Source of the DNA: Bacteriovoracaceae bacterium UBA2394
GTDB lineage: Bacteria; Bdellovibrionota; UBA2394
Assembly (NCBI GenBank): GCA_002343335.1
Contig: DDSI01000257.1
Span: 1-9,615 of the forward strand
Reading direction: 5' to 3'
DNA length: 9,615 nucleotides
The position numbers and the translations under genes were made by a program. Below the pieces are notes generated by a model. The model was not told the origin of the DNA. It did no database searches and worked only from the letters and a program-made list of their open reading frames with translations. Position 1 is the stretch's first letter. Each line of letters opens with the position of its first letter. Below are positions 1-6,462 of this stretch, piece by piece.

Positions 1-3
1 AAT

Positions 4-54
4 GAGTGCGGCGCACGAGTGCGGCAATTTAATTTTACATAACAATTTAATTTT
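4..54. repeat. Two pairs of short direct repeats at left edge
   Basis: The sequence downstream of the DUF748 stop codon has two pairs of exact direct repeats. GAGTGCGGC occurs at 4-12 and 17-25 (13 bp period), and CAATTTAATTTT at 25-36 and 43-54 (18 bp period). The GC-rich pair also contains GTGC/GCAC inverted segments that could fold into a small hairpin. No U-tract follows it on the minus strand, so it is not a convincing intrinsic terminator for the DUF748 gene. The feature is cut by the window edge and its role is unknown. Confidence 0.5.
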
Positions 55-63
55 TCTGGTAAT

Positions 64-1143
64 TTATTTTTTCTTTGGCAGCGTGGGCTTCAATTTGAGC
101 GAGCGCTCGTACTGCGCTGTGAGGGGCTCCCCAAATGCATTCTTGAAGGTGGTTTTGAAAATATCCCAAAAACTCACGCCCGGTTGTGTGAGGTCGCCGC
201 GAATTCTTATTTTCCCAGCGACCTTATCGGTTTCGTCATTTTCAAAAATGGAAACGACCCCTTGTACGATATGTTCCCAAACCGTTCGCCAAAATCCCTG
301 GCCCTTTCTTTGTTCGGTAACGCTCACATTTTCAAAGAGAGGTTTAATGTAGCCTTCCACAACTCCTTTGGTCGTAGCAATTTCACCGGCAGCATCCAAC
401 GTGCCTTTCTCGGCATCAATTTTAGTAAGACTGCGGCTGAGAGGTGCCAGGGAAGCCAGTTTTAAATCTAAAATTTTGAATTCTATTTTAGCGTCAGGAT
501 ACGGATCGAGCGGATCAAACACGCCGAAAGTTTCAAACTTTCCTTCGCCGGGAAGAGTTGCTGTGGCCTTCAATTGGGCGGGACCTTTTTGTTTTGAACG
601 GCGAGTTGCAACATTATCCAAGATCAACTGAACATCTTTTACTTTTAAAGTCTGGGGCTGGAGGACCAAAGATAGGGAACCATCTTCAATTGAAAATCCC
701 TGGAGCACCGCGGGAACGAGCCGCCTCAATCTTAGCCCGGTGGAATAAAATCGAGGATCTTTCGGAAGCTCAGTCTGTTCAGTTGCCTTTGCCTCAGCTT
801 TTGGAATTTCTTTCCATTCAAATTCTGGAGAAAGGAGTTCAATTTCTCCAGCGAGTCTGAATCGAACGAGTTCACTTCCATCCAGTGAGAATCGCACCTG
901 AGGAAGGGTTGTGCTGAACGAATCGTCTTTCGCTTGGATAGTCGTTTTATCAGCGACCAATGAAAGGTTTAAAAGGTAAAAATTTATTCTTTCAATCTGT
1001 CCATCGATGCCGGGAATTTTATCAAGTTCACGATTCGCTACGCGCGTTAGATACCAAGGAAGGACGACGTGTAGCCCAAGCCAGGTGCCGCAGACAACCA
1101 CGAGAGCTATCTTCCAGAAAGTGGTGTGACGCAGCCCCATCAT
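64..1143 (-). CDS. DUF748 / AsmA-like envelope protein
   Basis: This 359-residue protein has one N-terminal membrane helix (about residues 10-31) followed by a long beta-rich region, the architecture of DUF748 and AsmA-like proteins. DUF748-like marks are the segment around 140-160 (LVPAVLQGFSIEDGSLSLV) and the C-terminal part (about 265-345), where 'IKPLFENVSV' precedes a conserved-looking helix and a final 'FKNAFGEPL' block. From the family, it should be anchored in the inner membrane with the bulk in the periplasm. AsmA-like proteins are linked to outer-membrane integrity and lipid transport, but DUF748 itself has no firm biochemical role. The start is a double ATG (MMG) with AGGTG about 7 nt upstream. 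The gene starts 26 nt after the stop of the membrane-protein gene, so it is probably the last cistron of the hemerythrin operon. The C-terminus is very basic (PKKK). Confidence 0.82.
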   Translation of the reverse strand: MMGLRHTTFWKIALVVVCGTWLGLHVVLPWYLTRVANRELDKIPGIDGQIERINFYLLNLSLVADKTTIQAKDDSFSTTLPQVRFSLDGSELVRFRLAGEIELLSPEFEWKEIPKAEAKATEQTELPKDPRFYSTGLRLRRLVPAVLQGFSIEDGSLSLVLQPQTLKVKDVQLILDNVATRRSKQKGPAQLKATATLPGEGKFETFGVFDPLDPYPDAKIEFKILDLKLASLAPLSRSLTKIDAEKGTLDAAGEIATTKGVVEGYIKPLFENVSVTEQRKGQGFWRTVWEHIVQGVVSIFENDETDKVAGKIRIRGDLTQPGVSFWDIFKTTFKNAFGEPLTAQYERSLKLKPTLPKKK

Positions 1144-1169
1144 ACACGGACACCTGGCTTAATTCTTCG

Positions 1170-1985
1170 TTACGCAACGTCGGAAACCGGGGCGGTAGCC
1201 CACATGCGTAGGGGGGACGTCACATTTTGTCTTGCTCCTACTGCTGCTCCTACGCAGGCTCCGATTGTGCCAAGAAGCGTTGCGAGAAATGCAAACCAAC
1301 CCATCATCGCCAATGTCGTTCCAGCTTTCGATTTAATTTCCTCACCGGCTTGGATGATGGAAGCTTGTAGAGTTCGCAATCTTGCATCAAGTTCACTTCC
1401 AGAAAGACCAGTTTGAAAGGCTAAGTAATTTCGAGCGCCCTGAGTGTTTCCTTGCAAGAGATCTGTCCCTACTCGCGTAACGACGGTGGATGGATCCGAC
1501 TTCAACGAAAGACCGCTCAGCGCATTTCCAATCACGGTTTGAACTTCGGCCCTTGCAAGCATCGGTCCCGAAGCGCCTGCGGCCAAGCCCGCTGTCTTGG
1601 CAACTCCTTGACCAACCACTGCGAGGCCCATTCCCGATGTCAGCGCTAGAAACATAAAGAAGGTAGAGCTTACGACTAAGCCTTCCGCGATTCCCGCTTT
1701 CCATGAAGCATAAGAAGCAATTCGACTACAAAAGTATGCGCCAAGAAAGCACGCTGCAATAGAGGCGACCAAGAGCCAAATGGATGCGCCAATTCCTACC
1801 GAGTCCAATTCATCAAGGGCAACAGCGGCGGCCGTGTGACCACCTATGGCAATGCCTAAGTAGGAAATGATCCAGAATGTGAGAAGCGCTATAAAAAACC
1901 CGGCGATGATGCCGGACCATAATCCGGGCCCCCAGTGCCGAATGTTGGTGGTGGGAGTTGTGGAGTAGATTTCAGTCGTTTTCAT
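1170..1985 (-). CDS. Four-helix inner-membrane protein, YrzE/PhnA-like type
   Basis: Unnamed integral membrane protein of 271 residues. Hydrophobic segments lie at about 22-46, 65-88, 97-125 and 223-250, with a roughly 97-residue, mostly polar loop between the third and fourth. TM1, 'HWGPGLWSGIIAGFFIALL' followed by 'LGIAIGG', resembles the N-terminus of small membrane proteins often labelled PhnA-like or YrzE-like ('W-G-x-x-x-A-G ... L-G-I-x-I-G'). This is pattern recognition, not a confirmed family call. TM4 is rich in Gly and Ala. The ATG at 1985 is preferred over an upstream in-frame TTG because AGGCAGGA precedes it at suitable spacing, and the longer version would overlap the hemerythrin gene and add only a lysine/arginine-rich tail. 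It starts 4 nt after the hemerythrin stop, so translational coupling is likely. Function is unknown. Confidence 0.8.
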   Translation of the reverse strand: MKTTEIYSTTPTTNIRHWGPGLWSGIIAGFFIALLTFWIISYLGIAIGGHTAAAVALDELDSVGIGASIWLLVASIAACFLGAYFCSRIASYASWKAGIAEGLVVSSTFFMFLALTSGMGLAVVGQGVAKTAGLAAGASGPMLARAEVQTVIGNALSGLSLKSDPSTVVTRVGTDLLQGNTQGARNYLAFQTGLSGSELDARLRTLQASIIQAGEEIKSKAGTTLAMMGWFAFLATLLGTIGACVGAAVGARQNVTSPLRMWATAPVSDVA

Positions 1986-1989
1986 ACAT

Positions 1990-2490
1990 TTATCCTGCCT
2001 TTTTGAATTCTTCTTCCTCTTGTTCAACTTCGTCAGCCATTGAACGAGAAAGATTTTTATCGATCACCTTTTTTGCTTTGGGAAAGAGTTCTTCTTCCTC
2101 TTCTTTGACGTGATGTTTGACGACTTCCGAAAGAACTTTCATCTTAGCCATCCAAACATCGCTCTGAGAATCCATCTCCTTCAACTCTTCAAGGAGCAAT
2201 TTCACGAGGTTATGTTCTTCGTAAGCTTCTAGAGTGAGTTGTTTCGTTTTTTCTTCACCTTCAGTGACAGGATAAAAAATCTTTTCCTCTGCATCCGCGT
2301 GAGCCGACAGTTCTTGATAGATTTCGTTAAAGAGAGGCTCACGATCGTCGAAATTTTTTTCCGAAGTCTTAAGCACTTTCTCAAAGAGCTTTTCGACTTT
2401 CCGGTGATCTTCCTTCAACTTTTCATAAACATTGGCCGGATGAGCATTATTCTTAAGTTTTTTTAAAGTTTTGACATTCTTAGATCGCAT
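1990..2490 (-). CDS. Hemerythrin HHE-domain protein
   Basis: A 166-residue, highly charged, all-helical protein with the hemerythrin HHE cation-binding pattern. Candidate di-iron ligands are His29 (DHRKVEKLFE), His64 and Glu68 (HADAE), His93 (EEHNLVKLLLEEL), and His127 with Glu131 in 'HHVKEEEEELFP'. Two HxxxE units about 63 residues apart, each preceded by a single His, are the typical layout. Family members bind O2, sense or scavenge NO, or take part in iron-sulfur repair and stress survival; which applies here cannot be read from the sequence. The first 20 residues are basic and probably flexible, and the C-terminus is a glutamate-rich tail. The ATG at 2490 is chosen because AAGGAGA lies about 7 nt upstream. 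A longer in-frame version reaching 2565 would run back through the terminator hairpin. It is the first gene of a likely operon with the two downstream membrane and envelope proteins. Confidence 0.93.
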   Translation of the reverse strand: MRSKNVKTLKKLKNNAHPANVYEKLKEDHRKVEKLFEKVLKTSEKNFDDREPLFNEIYQELSAHADAEEKIFYPVTEGEEKTKQLTLEAYEEHNLVKLLLEELKEMDSQSDVWMAKMKVLSEVVKHHVKEEEEELFPKAKKVIDKNLSRSMADEVEQEEEEFKKAG

Positions 2491-2522
2491 GAAAAGTCTC
2501 CTTTGTTTTCGCGAGGGGAACG

Positions 2523-2552
2523 AAAAAGAGCGGAGGTATTTCACTCCGCTCT
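2523..2552 (-). terminator. Intrinsic terminator after the small hydrophilic gene
   Basis: Read on the minus strand, AGAGCGGAG and CTCCGCTCT form a perfect 9 bp stem with an 8 nt loop (stem arms 2544-2552 and 2527-2535). A run of Ts from 2527 to 2523 follows immediately. It lies 17 nt past the stop of the 86-residue gene and only 32 nt before the hemerythrin start. It therefore either ends the small transcript or sets how much read-through reaches the hemerythrin operon. No clear promoter fits in the remaining 32 nt. Confidence 0.8.
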
Positions 2553-2568
2553 CAATCGATGTCACCGA

Positions 2569-2829
2569 TTAGCGATTTCGGTCATTGGAATTGTTCGGAT
2601 ATTGCTGTTTCCCTTGCATATTTTTTTCATCGAGCGTGGAAGAGCCGCTTTCCGTCTTCGGGCTCCAACCTTCGTTGCTATCCTCGCCTCGATTGCTTGC
2701 GGATCGATCCCGATTCTCTTCACCGGGAATGAAGCCTTTGCCTGATGCATCAGGACGTTTTTGATTTTGGATATCCTTTTGTTGTTGATGCGAATTTTGA
2801 TTTTGATCTCGTTTATTAAAGTCCGTCAT
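2569..2829 (-). CDS. Small disordered hydrophilic protein, 86 aa
   Basis: Unrecognised 86-residue protein with almost no hydrophobic residues. It is rich in Gln, Asn, Ser, Lys, Arg, Asp and Gly, with glutamine/asparagine runs near the N-terminus (NSHQQQ) and the C-terminus (GKQQYPNNSNDRNR). It has no cysteine, no signal peptide and no membrane segment, and should be intrinsically disordered. It is probably real because a strong AAGGAG lies 8 nt before the ATG, a perfect hairpin terminator follows the stop, and it heads its own transcription unit facing a 157 bp regulatory gap. Composition resembles small hydrophilin-like stress proteins, but that is inference from composition and from the hemerythrin and SOD genes nearby. 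No homolog is recognised. Confidence 0.72.
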   Translation of the reverse strand: MTDFNKRDQNQNSHQQQKDIQNQKRPDASGKGFIPGEENRDRSASNRGEDSNEGWSPKTESGSSTLDEKNMQGKQQYPNNSNDRNR

Positions 2830-2986
2830 TTTTAATACTCCTTTTTAATGTTCGATCTCTTCTTCGATACGATTCAGATGAGTTAGAAATATCGAACTTG
2901 CAAGACTCTGAGATCTGCCAAGGGTCTATAACGAATTCTTACTTTAGAGAGAATTTAGAGCTGGACCTGTTTGATATTTTGCGTTC
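2830..2986. promoter_or_regulatory. Divergent intergenic control region
   Basis: This 157 bp gap separates the minus-strand hydrophilic gene from the plus-strand oxidoreductase and must carry promoters in both directions. On the plus strand, TATAAC at 2927-2932 is a good -10 match, but no matching -35 lies at 16-18 bp; TTGCAA at 2898-2903 is 23 bp away. TTCGAT occurs at 2851-2856 and 2863-2868 (12 bp period), and the inverse ATCGAA at 2891-2896. Extended by one base, GTTCGAT (2850-2856) and ATCGAAC (2891-2897) form a 7 bp inverted repeat, a possible operator. The minus-strand Shine-Dalgarno of the hydrophilic gene (AAGGAG) is clear; the plus-strand gene has none. Confidence 0.4.
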
Positions 2987-4096
2987 ATGCAAAATAAAAA
3001 AGTGAAATATGCGGTCGTTGGTCTGGGATATATTGCTCAGGCGGCCGTTCTTCCGGCATTTCGCAATGCAAAGAAAAACTCCGAATTGGTATCTTTGATA
3101 TCAGACGATCCTCAGAAACTGAGTGCGCTTTCAAGGAAGTATAAGACGAAGCTAAACGGGGATTACGCCGATTTTGAAGACATTCTTAATAGAGGCGAAA
3201 TCGATGCTGTCTATATCGCACTTCCTAACCACCTTCACCGAGAATACGTGGAGCGGGCTGCGGAGGCGGGAGTCCATATTTTATGCGAGAAACCGATGGC
3301 CGTTACCGTTGAAGAGTGTGAAAGCATGCTCAGCGCTGTGGAAGCTAATGGAGTGAAACTAATGATTGCTTATCGACTTCACTTTGAGCGGGCCAATTTA
3401 AAGGCCGTTTCTTTGATCGAGCGCGGAAAAATCGGATCTCCTAAATACTTTGCTTCTACCTTTTCGATGCAGGTCAAAGAAGGCAACATTCGCACTAATC
3501 CCATCGAACAGGGTGGGGGAACTCTCTACGATATAGGAATATATTGTTTGAATGCGGCACGATACCTCTTTCAATCCGAACCGATCGAAGTATTTGCCAT
3601 GAGTGCGACAAGTTCGGAACGCAGATTTGAGTCCATCGATGAGTCGACGATCGCTACACTTAGGTTTCCTGAAGATCGCCTCGCGACTTTTGTGTCGAGC
3701 TTTGGATCGGCGGATCAAGCTGTTTACAAAGTGGTCGGTACGAAAGGAAGTTTGGAGGTGCAAAATGCTTACGAATGGCAAAGTCCCATCACCCATCGTC
3801 TTCGCATCGGAGAACGAGAACAGAGGACTCGATTTCCGAAGCGCGATCAATTTGCGCCGGAACTCATTTACTTTTCCGATTGTATTTTAAACGATAAGCA
3901 GATTGAGCCCTCCGCGGAGGAAGGATTGAGGGATGTGGAAGTCATTCAAGCGCTGTATGAATCCGCTCGAACTGGAAGAGTAATTTCTATGCAAATGGAT
4001 CAAGAAAAGATGCGACCTCGATTGAGCCAAGAAATTCGAAGACCTTCGCAAGAAAAAGTAAAGAGGATGGTGCATGTGCAAGAGCCTTTTAAATGA
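2987..4096 (+). CDS. Gfo/Idh/MocA family NAD(P)-dependent oxidoreductase
   Basis: A 369-residue soluble dehydrogenase of the glucose-fructose oxidoreductase / inositol dehydrogenase / MocA family. The N-terminal Rossmann fold starts with 'YAVVGLGYIA' (GxGxxA, residues 12-17) for NAD(P) binding. The family Glu-Lys-Pro motif is at 101-103 (CEKP; Lys102 is the expected catalytic lysine). 'YRLHFE' at 129-134 and 'GGGTLYDIGIYCLNAARYLF' (176-195) follow, with Asp182 and Tyr186 in the DxGxY arrangement of GFOR-type enzymes. The C-terminal half is the beta-sheet substrate domain. The family oxidises sugars, polyols or related compounds; the substrate cannot be assigned. There is no signal peptide, unlike periplasmic Zymomonas GFOR. 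The ATG at 2987 lies directly before the Rossmann strand, so the start is secure, yet no Shine-Dalgarno precedes it. It is the only plus-strand gene and converges on the FAD/Rieske gene 13 nt away. Confidence 0.93.
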   Translation: MQNKKVKYAVVGLGYIAQAAVLPAFRNAKKNSELVSLISDDPQKLSALSRKYKTKLNGDYADFEDILNRGEIDAVYIALPNHLHREYVERAAEAGVHILCEKPMAVTVEECESMLSAVEANGVKLMIAYRLHFERANLKAVSLIERGKIGSPKYFASTFSMQVKEGNIRTNPIEQGGGTLYDIGIYCLNAARYLFQSEPIEVFAMSATSSERRFESIDESTIATLRFPEDRLATFVSSFGSADQAVYKVVGTKGSLEVQNAYEWQSPITHRLRIGEREQRTRFPKRDQFAPELIYFSDCILNDKQIEPSAEEGLRDVEVIQALYESARTGRVISMQMDQEKMRPRLSQEIRRPSQEKVKRMVHVQEPFK

Positions 4097-4109
4097 TGTC
4101 CATTCAAAA

Positions 4110-5711
4110 TTAATCGGCGCTCGAAGCAAGTGCCATCGTAGAAGTGCTGCTGAGCACTTCGATTGCTTTTAAGTCCTTCAAGGCAGGTCCTTCTAATTTC
4201 TTTCCAAAGCAGGAAAATCGAGCGCCGTGACAAGGGCAATCCCAAGTCTTATCGCCATGATTCCACTTCACGATGCATGCGGCATGAGTGCAGGTGGCAT
4301 CGCAGTAATGCAAATTGCCCATGCGGTCGCGGTAGGCCGCTATGAGTTTACTTCCTTCTCGCAAAATGGCGCCTTCTTCCGGGCGCAAATGTTGGGGGTC
4401 AGCGGCCACTTTGGAACGACCTTCGAGAAGTCGATCAACCACAAGATGTTTCGCGAAGGATGCATTCTCATCCAAAATTTCGCGTATTCCATGCCCCACA
4501 TGAAGTCTCGAGGGTTTGAGTAAATCCAGAAGGGGTTTTGACTGCGCTTGATCGAGAATCTGATCTCGAAGCAGTCGGCCCGCCATCGAGCCGAAGGTGA
4601 GGCCCGTCCCCGAATATCCTGTCGCGATAAAAACTCGATTTGAAAATGGAACGTGACCAATGAACGGAAGACCATCCGCCGGCTCAAAAAATTCGCCGTC
4701 CCAATGATAATCTATACTCTTCACCGAAATGAATTCATCGAGATCTCTGCGTAAACTGCGGTATGGAAGAACGCGAGAATCCAAACGGCCTACCTTTTTA
4801 TCGGCGCCTCCAAACAAGAGTAGGGGGCCATTTTCGTCACAGATCGAGCGAATGTAGTGATAGGGCTTTGCGGTGTCCCATACCAAATACTGGCTATCGG
4901 AGGCTAAGGTCGGAGTCGCTGGCCTCGCCGCGATCAAATAAGACAAATACGGAATCATCCGCGTTTGCGCCGAAAGAACTTTTCCGAGCGGGGAGTGGGT
5001 CGCCAAAACAAGATGACGACACTTTATTTGAAAAGACTCTCCAACCACGTAGACGCAACCCGCGGCCTCATCAAAATCCGTGACAGGAGAGTGAAAGAAA
5101 ATTTCACCGCGATTTTGAAGAACGTCATCCACTAAGGAATTTAAATAGCAGATGGGATCGAACTGTCCCTGCGAGGGAAACTTTAAGGTCCTTCCACTCG
5201 TCCAAAAGTGGCGCGACTGATCAAGAAGTTCCGTTTGAATGCCAAGCGAGCGTGCTGCTTCATGTTCTTCAGCAAGCTCGTCTTCATCTCCCACGTCATT
5301 TGCAATCAATAGAGCGTCCAAAGTTTTCCACTTTACCGATTTAGCAGCTCGGGATCGAATCACTTGAAATGACTCGCGAAGGCCGCGCAAAAGTTTTTTT
5401 GCGTCATCAAATCCAAAGTCTTTGATAAGTGAGGCTAATCCCATGTCGGGAATATAAGTGACATGAGCGCTCGTCGCGCCTGAGGTGCCCATCCCCAGTG
5501 TCCTGGCCTCTAAAACAATGACACTTTTTCCGGCGGCCGCAAGTTCGAGGGCCGTCGATAAGCCGGTAACGCCCGCACCTACCACGACGACATCGGTGCG
5601 TCTTTCCCCCATGAGTGGACGCCAGTCCTGATAACGATTCATGACCTTAGCGTTTTGAATTTTCCAGAAGCTCTCATTCGAGCGCTCGAGCGAAGCCAAA
5701 TGTAACGCCAT
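4110..5711 (-). CDS. FAD-dependent oxidoreductase with C-terminal Rieske domain
   Basis: A 533-residue two-domain enzyme. An N-terminal DAO-type FAD fold begins with 'DVVVVGAGVTGL' (GxGxxG at 45-50), ending in Glu68 for the ADP ribose. A second FAD-binding stretch, 'VFIATGYSGTGLTFGSMAGRLL', lies about 370-390. The last ~90 residues are a Rieske [2Fe-2S] domain: CTHAAC and CPCHG supply ligands Cys474, His476, Cys492 and His495, and Cys479 with Cys494 could form the disulfide seen in cytochrome bc-type Rieske proteins. The arrangement matches the Bacillus YhfW-like group; reaction and electron partner are unknown. The first ATG (5711) is kept because its 'SFW' matches the usual N-terminal S-x-W of the family. 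Its Shine-Dalgarno is poor, and Met24 (5642, preceded by AAGG) is the alternative. It lies 62 nt downstream of sodB in the same direction. Cytoplasmic, with no signal peptide. Confidence 0.92.
   Translation of the reverse strand: MALHLASLERSNESFWKIQNAKVMNRYQDWRPLMGERRTDVVVVGAGVTGLSTALELAAAGKSVIVLEARTLGMGTSGATSAHVTYIPDMGLASLIKDFGFDDAKKLLRGLRESFQVIRSRAAKSVKWKTLDALLIANDVGDEDELAEEHEAARSLGIQTELLDQSRHFWTSGRTLKFPSQGQFDPICYLNSLVDDVLQNRGEIFFHSPVTDFDEAAGCVYVVGESFQIKCRHLVLATHSPLGKVLSAQTRMIPYLSYLIAARPATPTLASDSQYLVWDTAKPYHYIRSICDENGPLLLFGGADKKVGRLDSRVLPYRSLRRDLDEFISVKSIDYHWDGEFFEPADGLPFIGHVPFSNRVFIATGYSGTGLTFGSMAGRLLRDQILDQAQSKPLLDLLKPSRLHVGHGIREILDENASFAKHLVVDRLLEGRSKVAADPQHLRPEEGAILREGSKLIAAYRDRMGNLHYCDATCTHAACIVKWNHGDKTWDCPCHGARFSCFGKKLEGPALKDLKAIEVLSSTSTMALASSAD
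4141..4160. terminator. Perfect hairpin at convergent gene ends
   Basis: GAAGTGCT and AGCACTTC form a perfect 8 bp stem with a GCTG loop, inside the last codons of the FAD/Rieske gene. It lies 45 nt past the stop of the plus-strand oxidoreductase. On the plus strand GATTGCTTTT follows, a weak T-run offset by 6 nt. It may end plus-strand transcription, but the imperfect T-tract makes this uncertain. No better plus-strand terminator is visible in the 13 nt gap. Confidence 0.35.
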
Positions 5712-5738
5712 AGCCAGATTTTAATGGAGCTCTCGCCT

Positions 5739-5765
5739 AAAAACCGCACACCTTAGTCGGAGCGG
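5739..5765 (-). terminator. Possible intrinsic terminator after sodB
   Basis: On the minus strand, CCGC (5765-5762) pairs with GCGG (5747-5744). A further CC/GG pairing within gives a short, interrupted stem, and TTTTT follows at once (5743-5739). It lies 8 nt after the sodB stop. The stem is short, so partial read-through into the FAD/Rieske gene is plausible, all the more because little promoter-like sequence is left before that gene. Confidence 0.45.
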
Positions 5766-5773
5766 GAAATAGA

Positions 5774-6394
5774 TTAGGCTTTAGTTTGTCTAAATGAAAC
5801 TCCCGCACTTCCTAATTCTTGAAAATTCCTCTCCACGAATTCCCAGTTAATTTTTTTGACGAACTGATTTAAATACCGGGCTCTCTCATTTCGGTAGTCG
5901 ATGTAATAGGCATGTTCCCATAAATCGGCGGTGAGTAAGGGGATTCGATCCTGCGTCAGGGGATTTTCCGCATTCGTCATCGTTTCGATCCTTAGACTCC
6001 CGTTGCTATCGAGGGTGAGCCATACATAACCGGAGCCGAAATAATCTTTGCCTGCTTCTGTGAACTCCTGAAGGAGTTCCTCGCGAGAGCCGAAATTGTG
6101 ACGGACAATCTCTTGAAAGTCGTGCGATCTCAATTGGGTGGAGTCGGGCGACATACAATTCCAATAAAAAGTATGATTCCAAACTTGGGCAGCATTATTA
6201 AAAATCTTACCCTCCGCTTGCCGAATTAAATCGGCAAGCGCCATCTCTTCGTAGGGCGTGCCGACTATCAGTTCATTTAATTTTTCAACGTAGCCGCGGT
6301 GATGTTTTTCATAATGAAATTCGAGCGTTTCCGTCGAAAGGAAAGGCTCAAGAGCTTTTTTTTTATAGGGAAGTGGGGGGAGTTCGTGTTTCAT
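5774..6394 (-). CDS. sodB: Superoxide dismutase, Fe type
   Basis: Complete 206-residue Fe/Mn-family superoxide dismutase, converting superoxide to O2 and H2O2 in the cytoplasm; no signal peptide. Metal ligands are His27 (FHYEKHHRGYV), His74 (VWNHTFYW), Asp157 and His161 (DLWEHAYYIDY). Gln70 in 'NNAAQVWNHTFYW' sits where Fe-SODs keep the outer-sphere glutamine, and Tyr35 is the expected active-site tyrosine. The AAQ motif argues for iron rather than manganese. It is slightly longer than E. coli SodB (193 aa), with an extra C-terminal tail of about 15 residues after 'NWEFVERNF'. The start is supported by AGGAG and AAAGG upstream of the ATG. It is preceded by the kinase-like gene on the same strand (68 nt gap) and followed by the FAD/Rieske gene. 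Iron-type metal use is inferred from motif residues only. Confidence 0.96.
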   Translation of the reverse strand: MKHELPPLPYKKKALEPFLSTETLEFHYEKHHRGYVEKLNELIVGTPYEEMALADLIRQAEGKIFNNAAQVWNHTFYWNCMSPDSTQLRSHDFQEIVRHNFGSREELLQEFTEAGKDYFGSGYVWLTLDSNGSLRIETMTNAENPLTQDRIPLLTADLWEHAYYIDYRNERARYLNQFVKKINWEFVERNFQELGSAGVSFRQTKA

Positions 6395-6413
6395 AAGGAC
6401 CTTTCTCCTAAGA

Positions 6414-6441
6414 ATTAGATCAAGAAAGTAAATATTTTCAG
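6414..6441 (-). promoter_or_regulatory. Candidate sodB promoter
   Basis: On the minus strand, CTGAAA (6441-6436) and TCTAAT (6419-6414) are separated by 16 bp and match the sigma-70 -35 and -10 hexamers at four and five positions. The implied transcript would begin only about 12 nt before the ATG, so the leader would hold only the nearer ribosome-binding site (AAAGG). This is a weak prediction from matches by eye. No terminator is seen between the kinase-like gene and sodB, so co-transcription is also possible. Confidence 0.25.
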
Positions 6442-6462
6442 ACCGCCCTTAGTAGGTGGTAC

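Noticed and set aside
2491..2565. Longer N-terminus for the hemerythrin, starting at 2565
   Set aside because: It would translate through the terminator hairpin. The ATG at 2490 has a textbook Shine-Dalgarno and precedes the conserved domain.
3398..3850. Minus-strand open frame of 150 codons
   Set aside because: It is antisense to the Gfo/Idh/MocA gene, whose motifs are unambiguous, and the predicted product has no coherent domain.
6441..6462. Inverted repeat after the kinase-like stop (ACCACCT / AGGGCGGT on the minus strand) as a terminator
   Set aside because: The stem has a mismatch and a wobble pair and is not followed by a T-tract.
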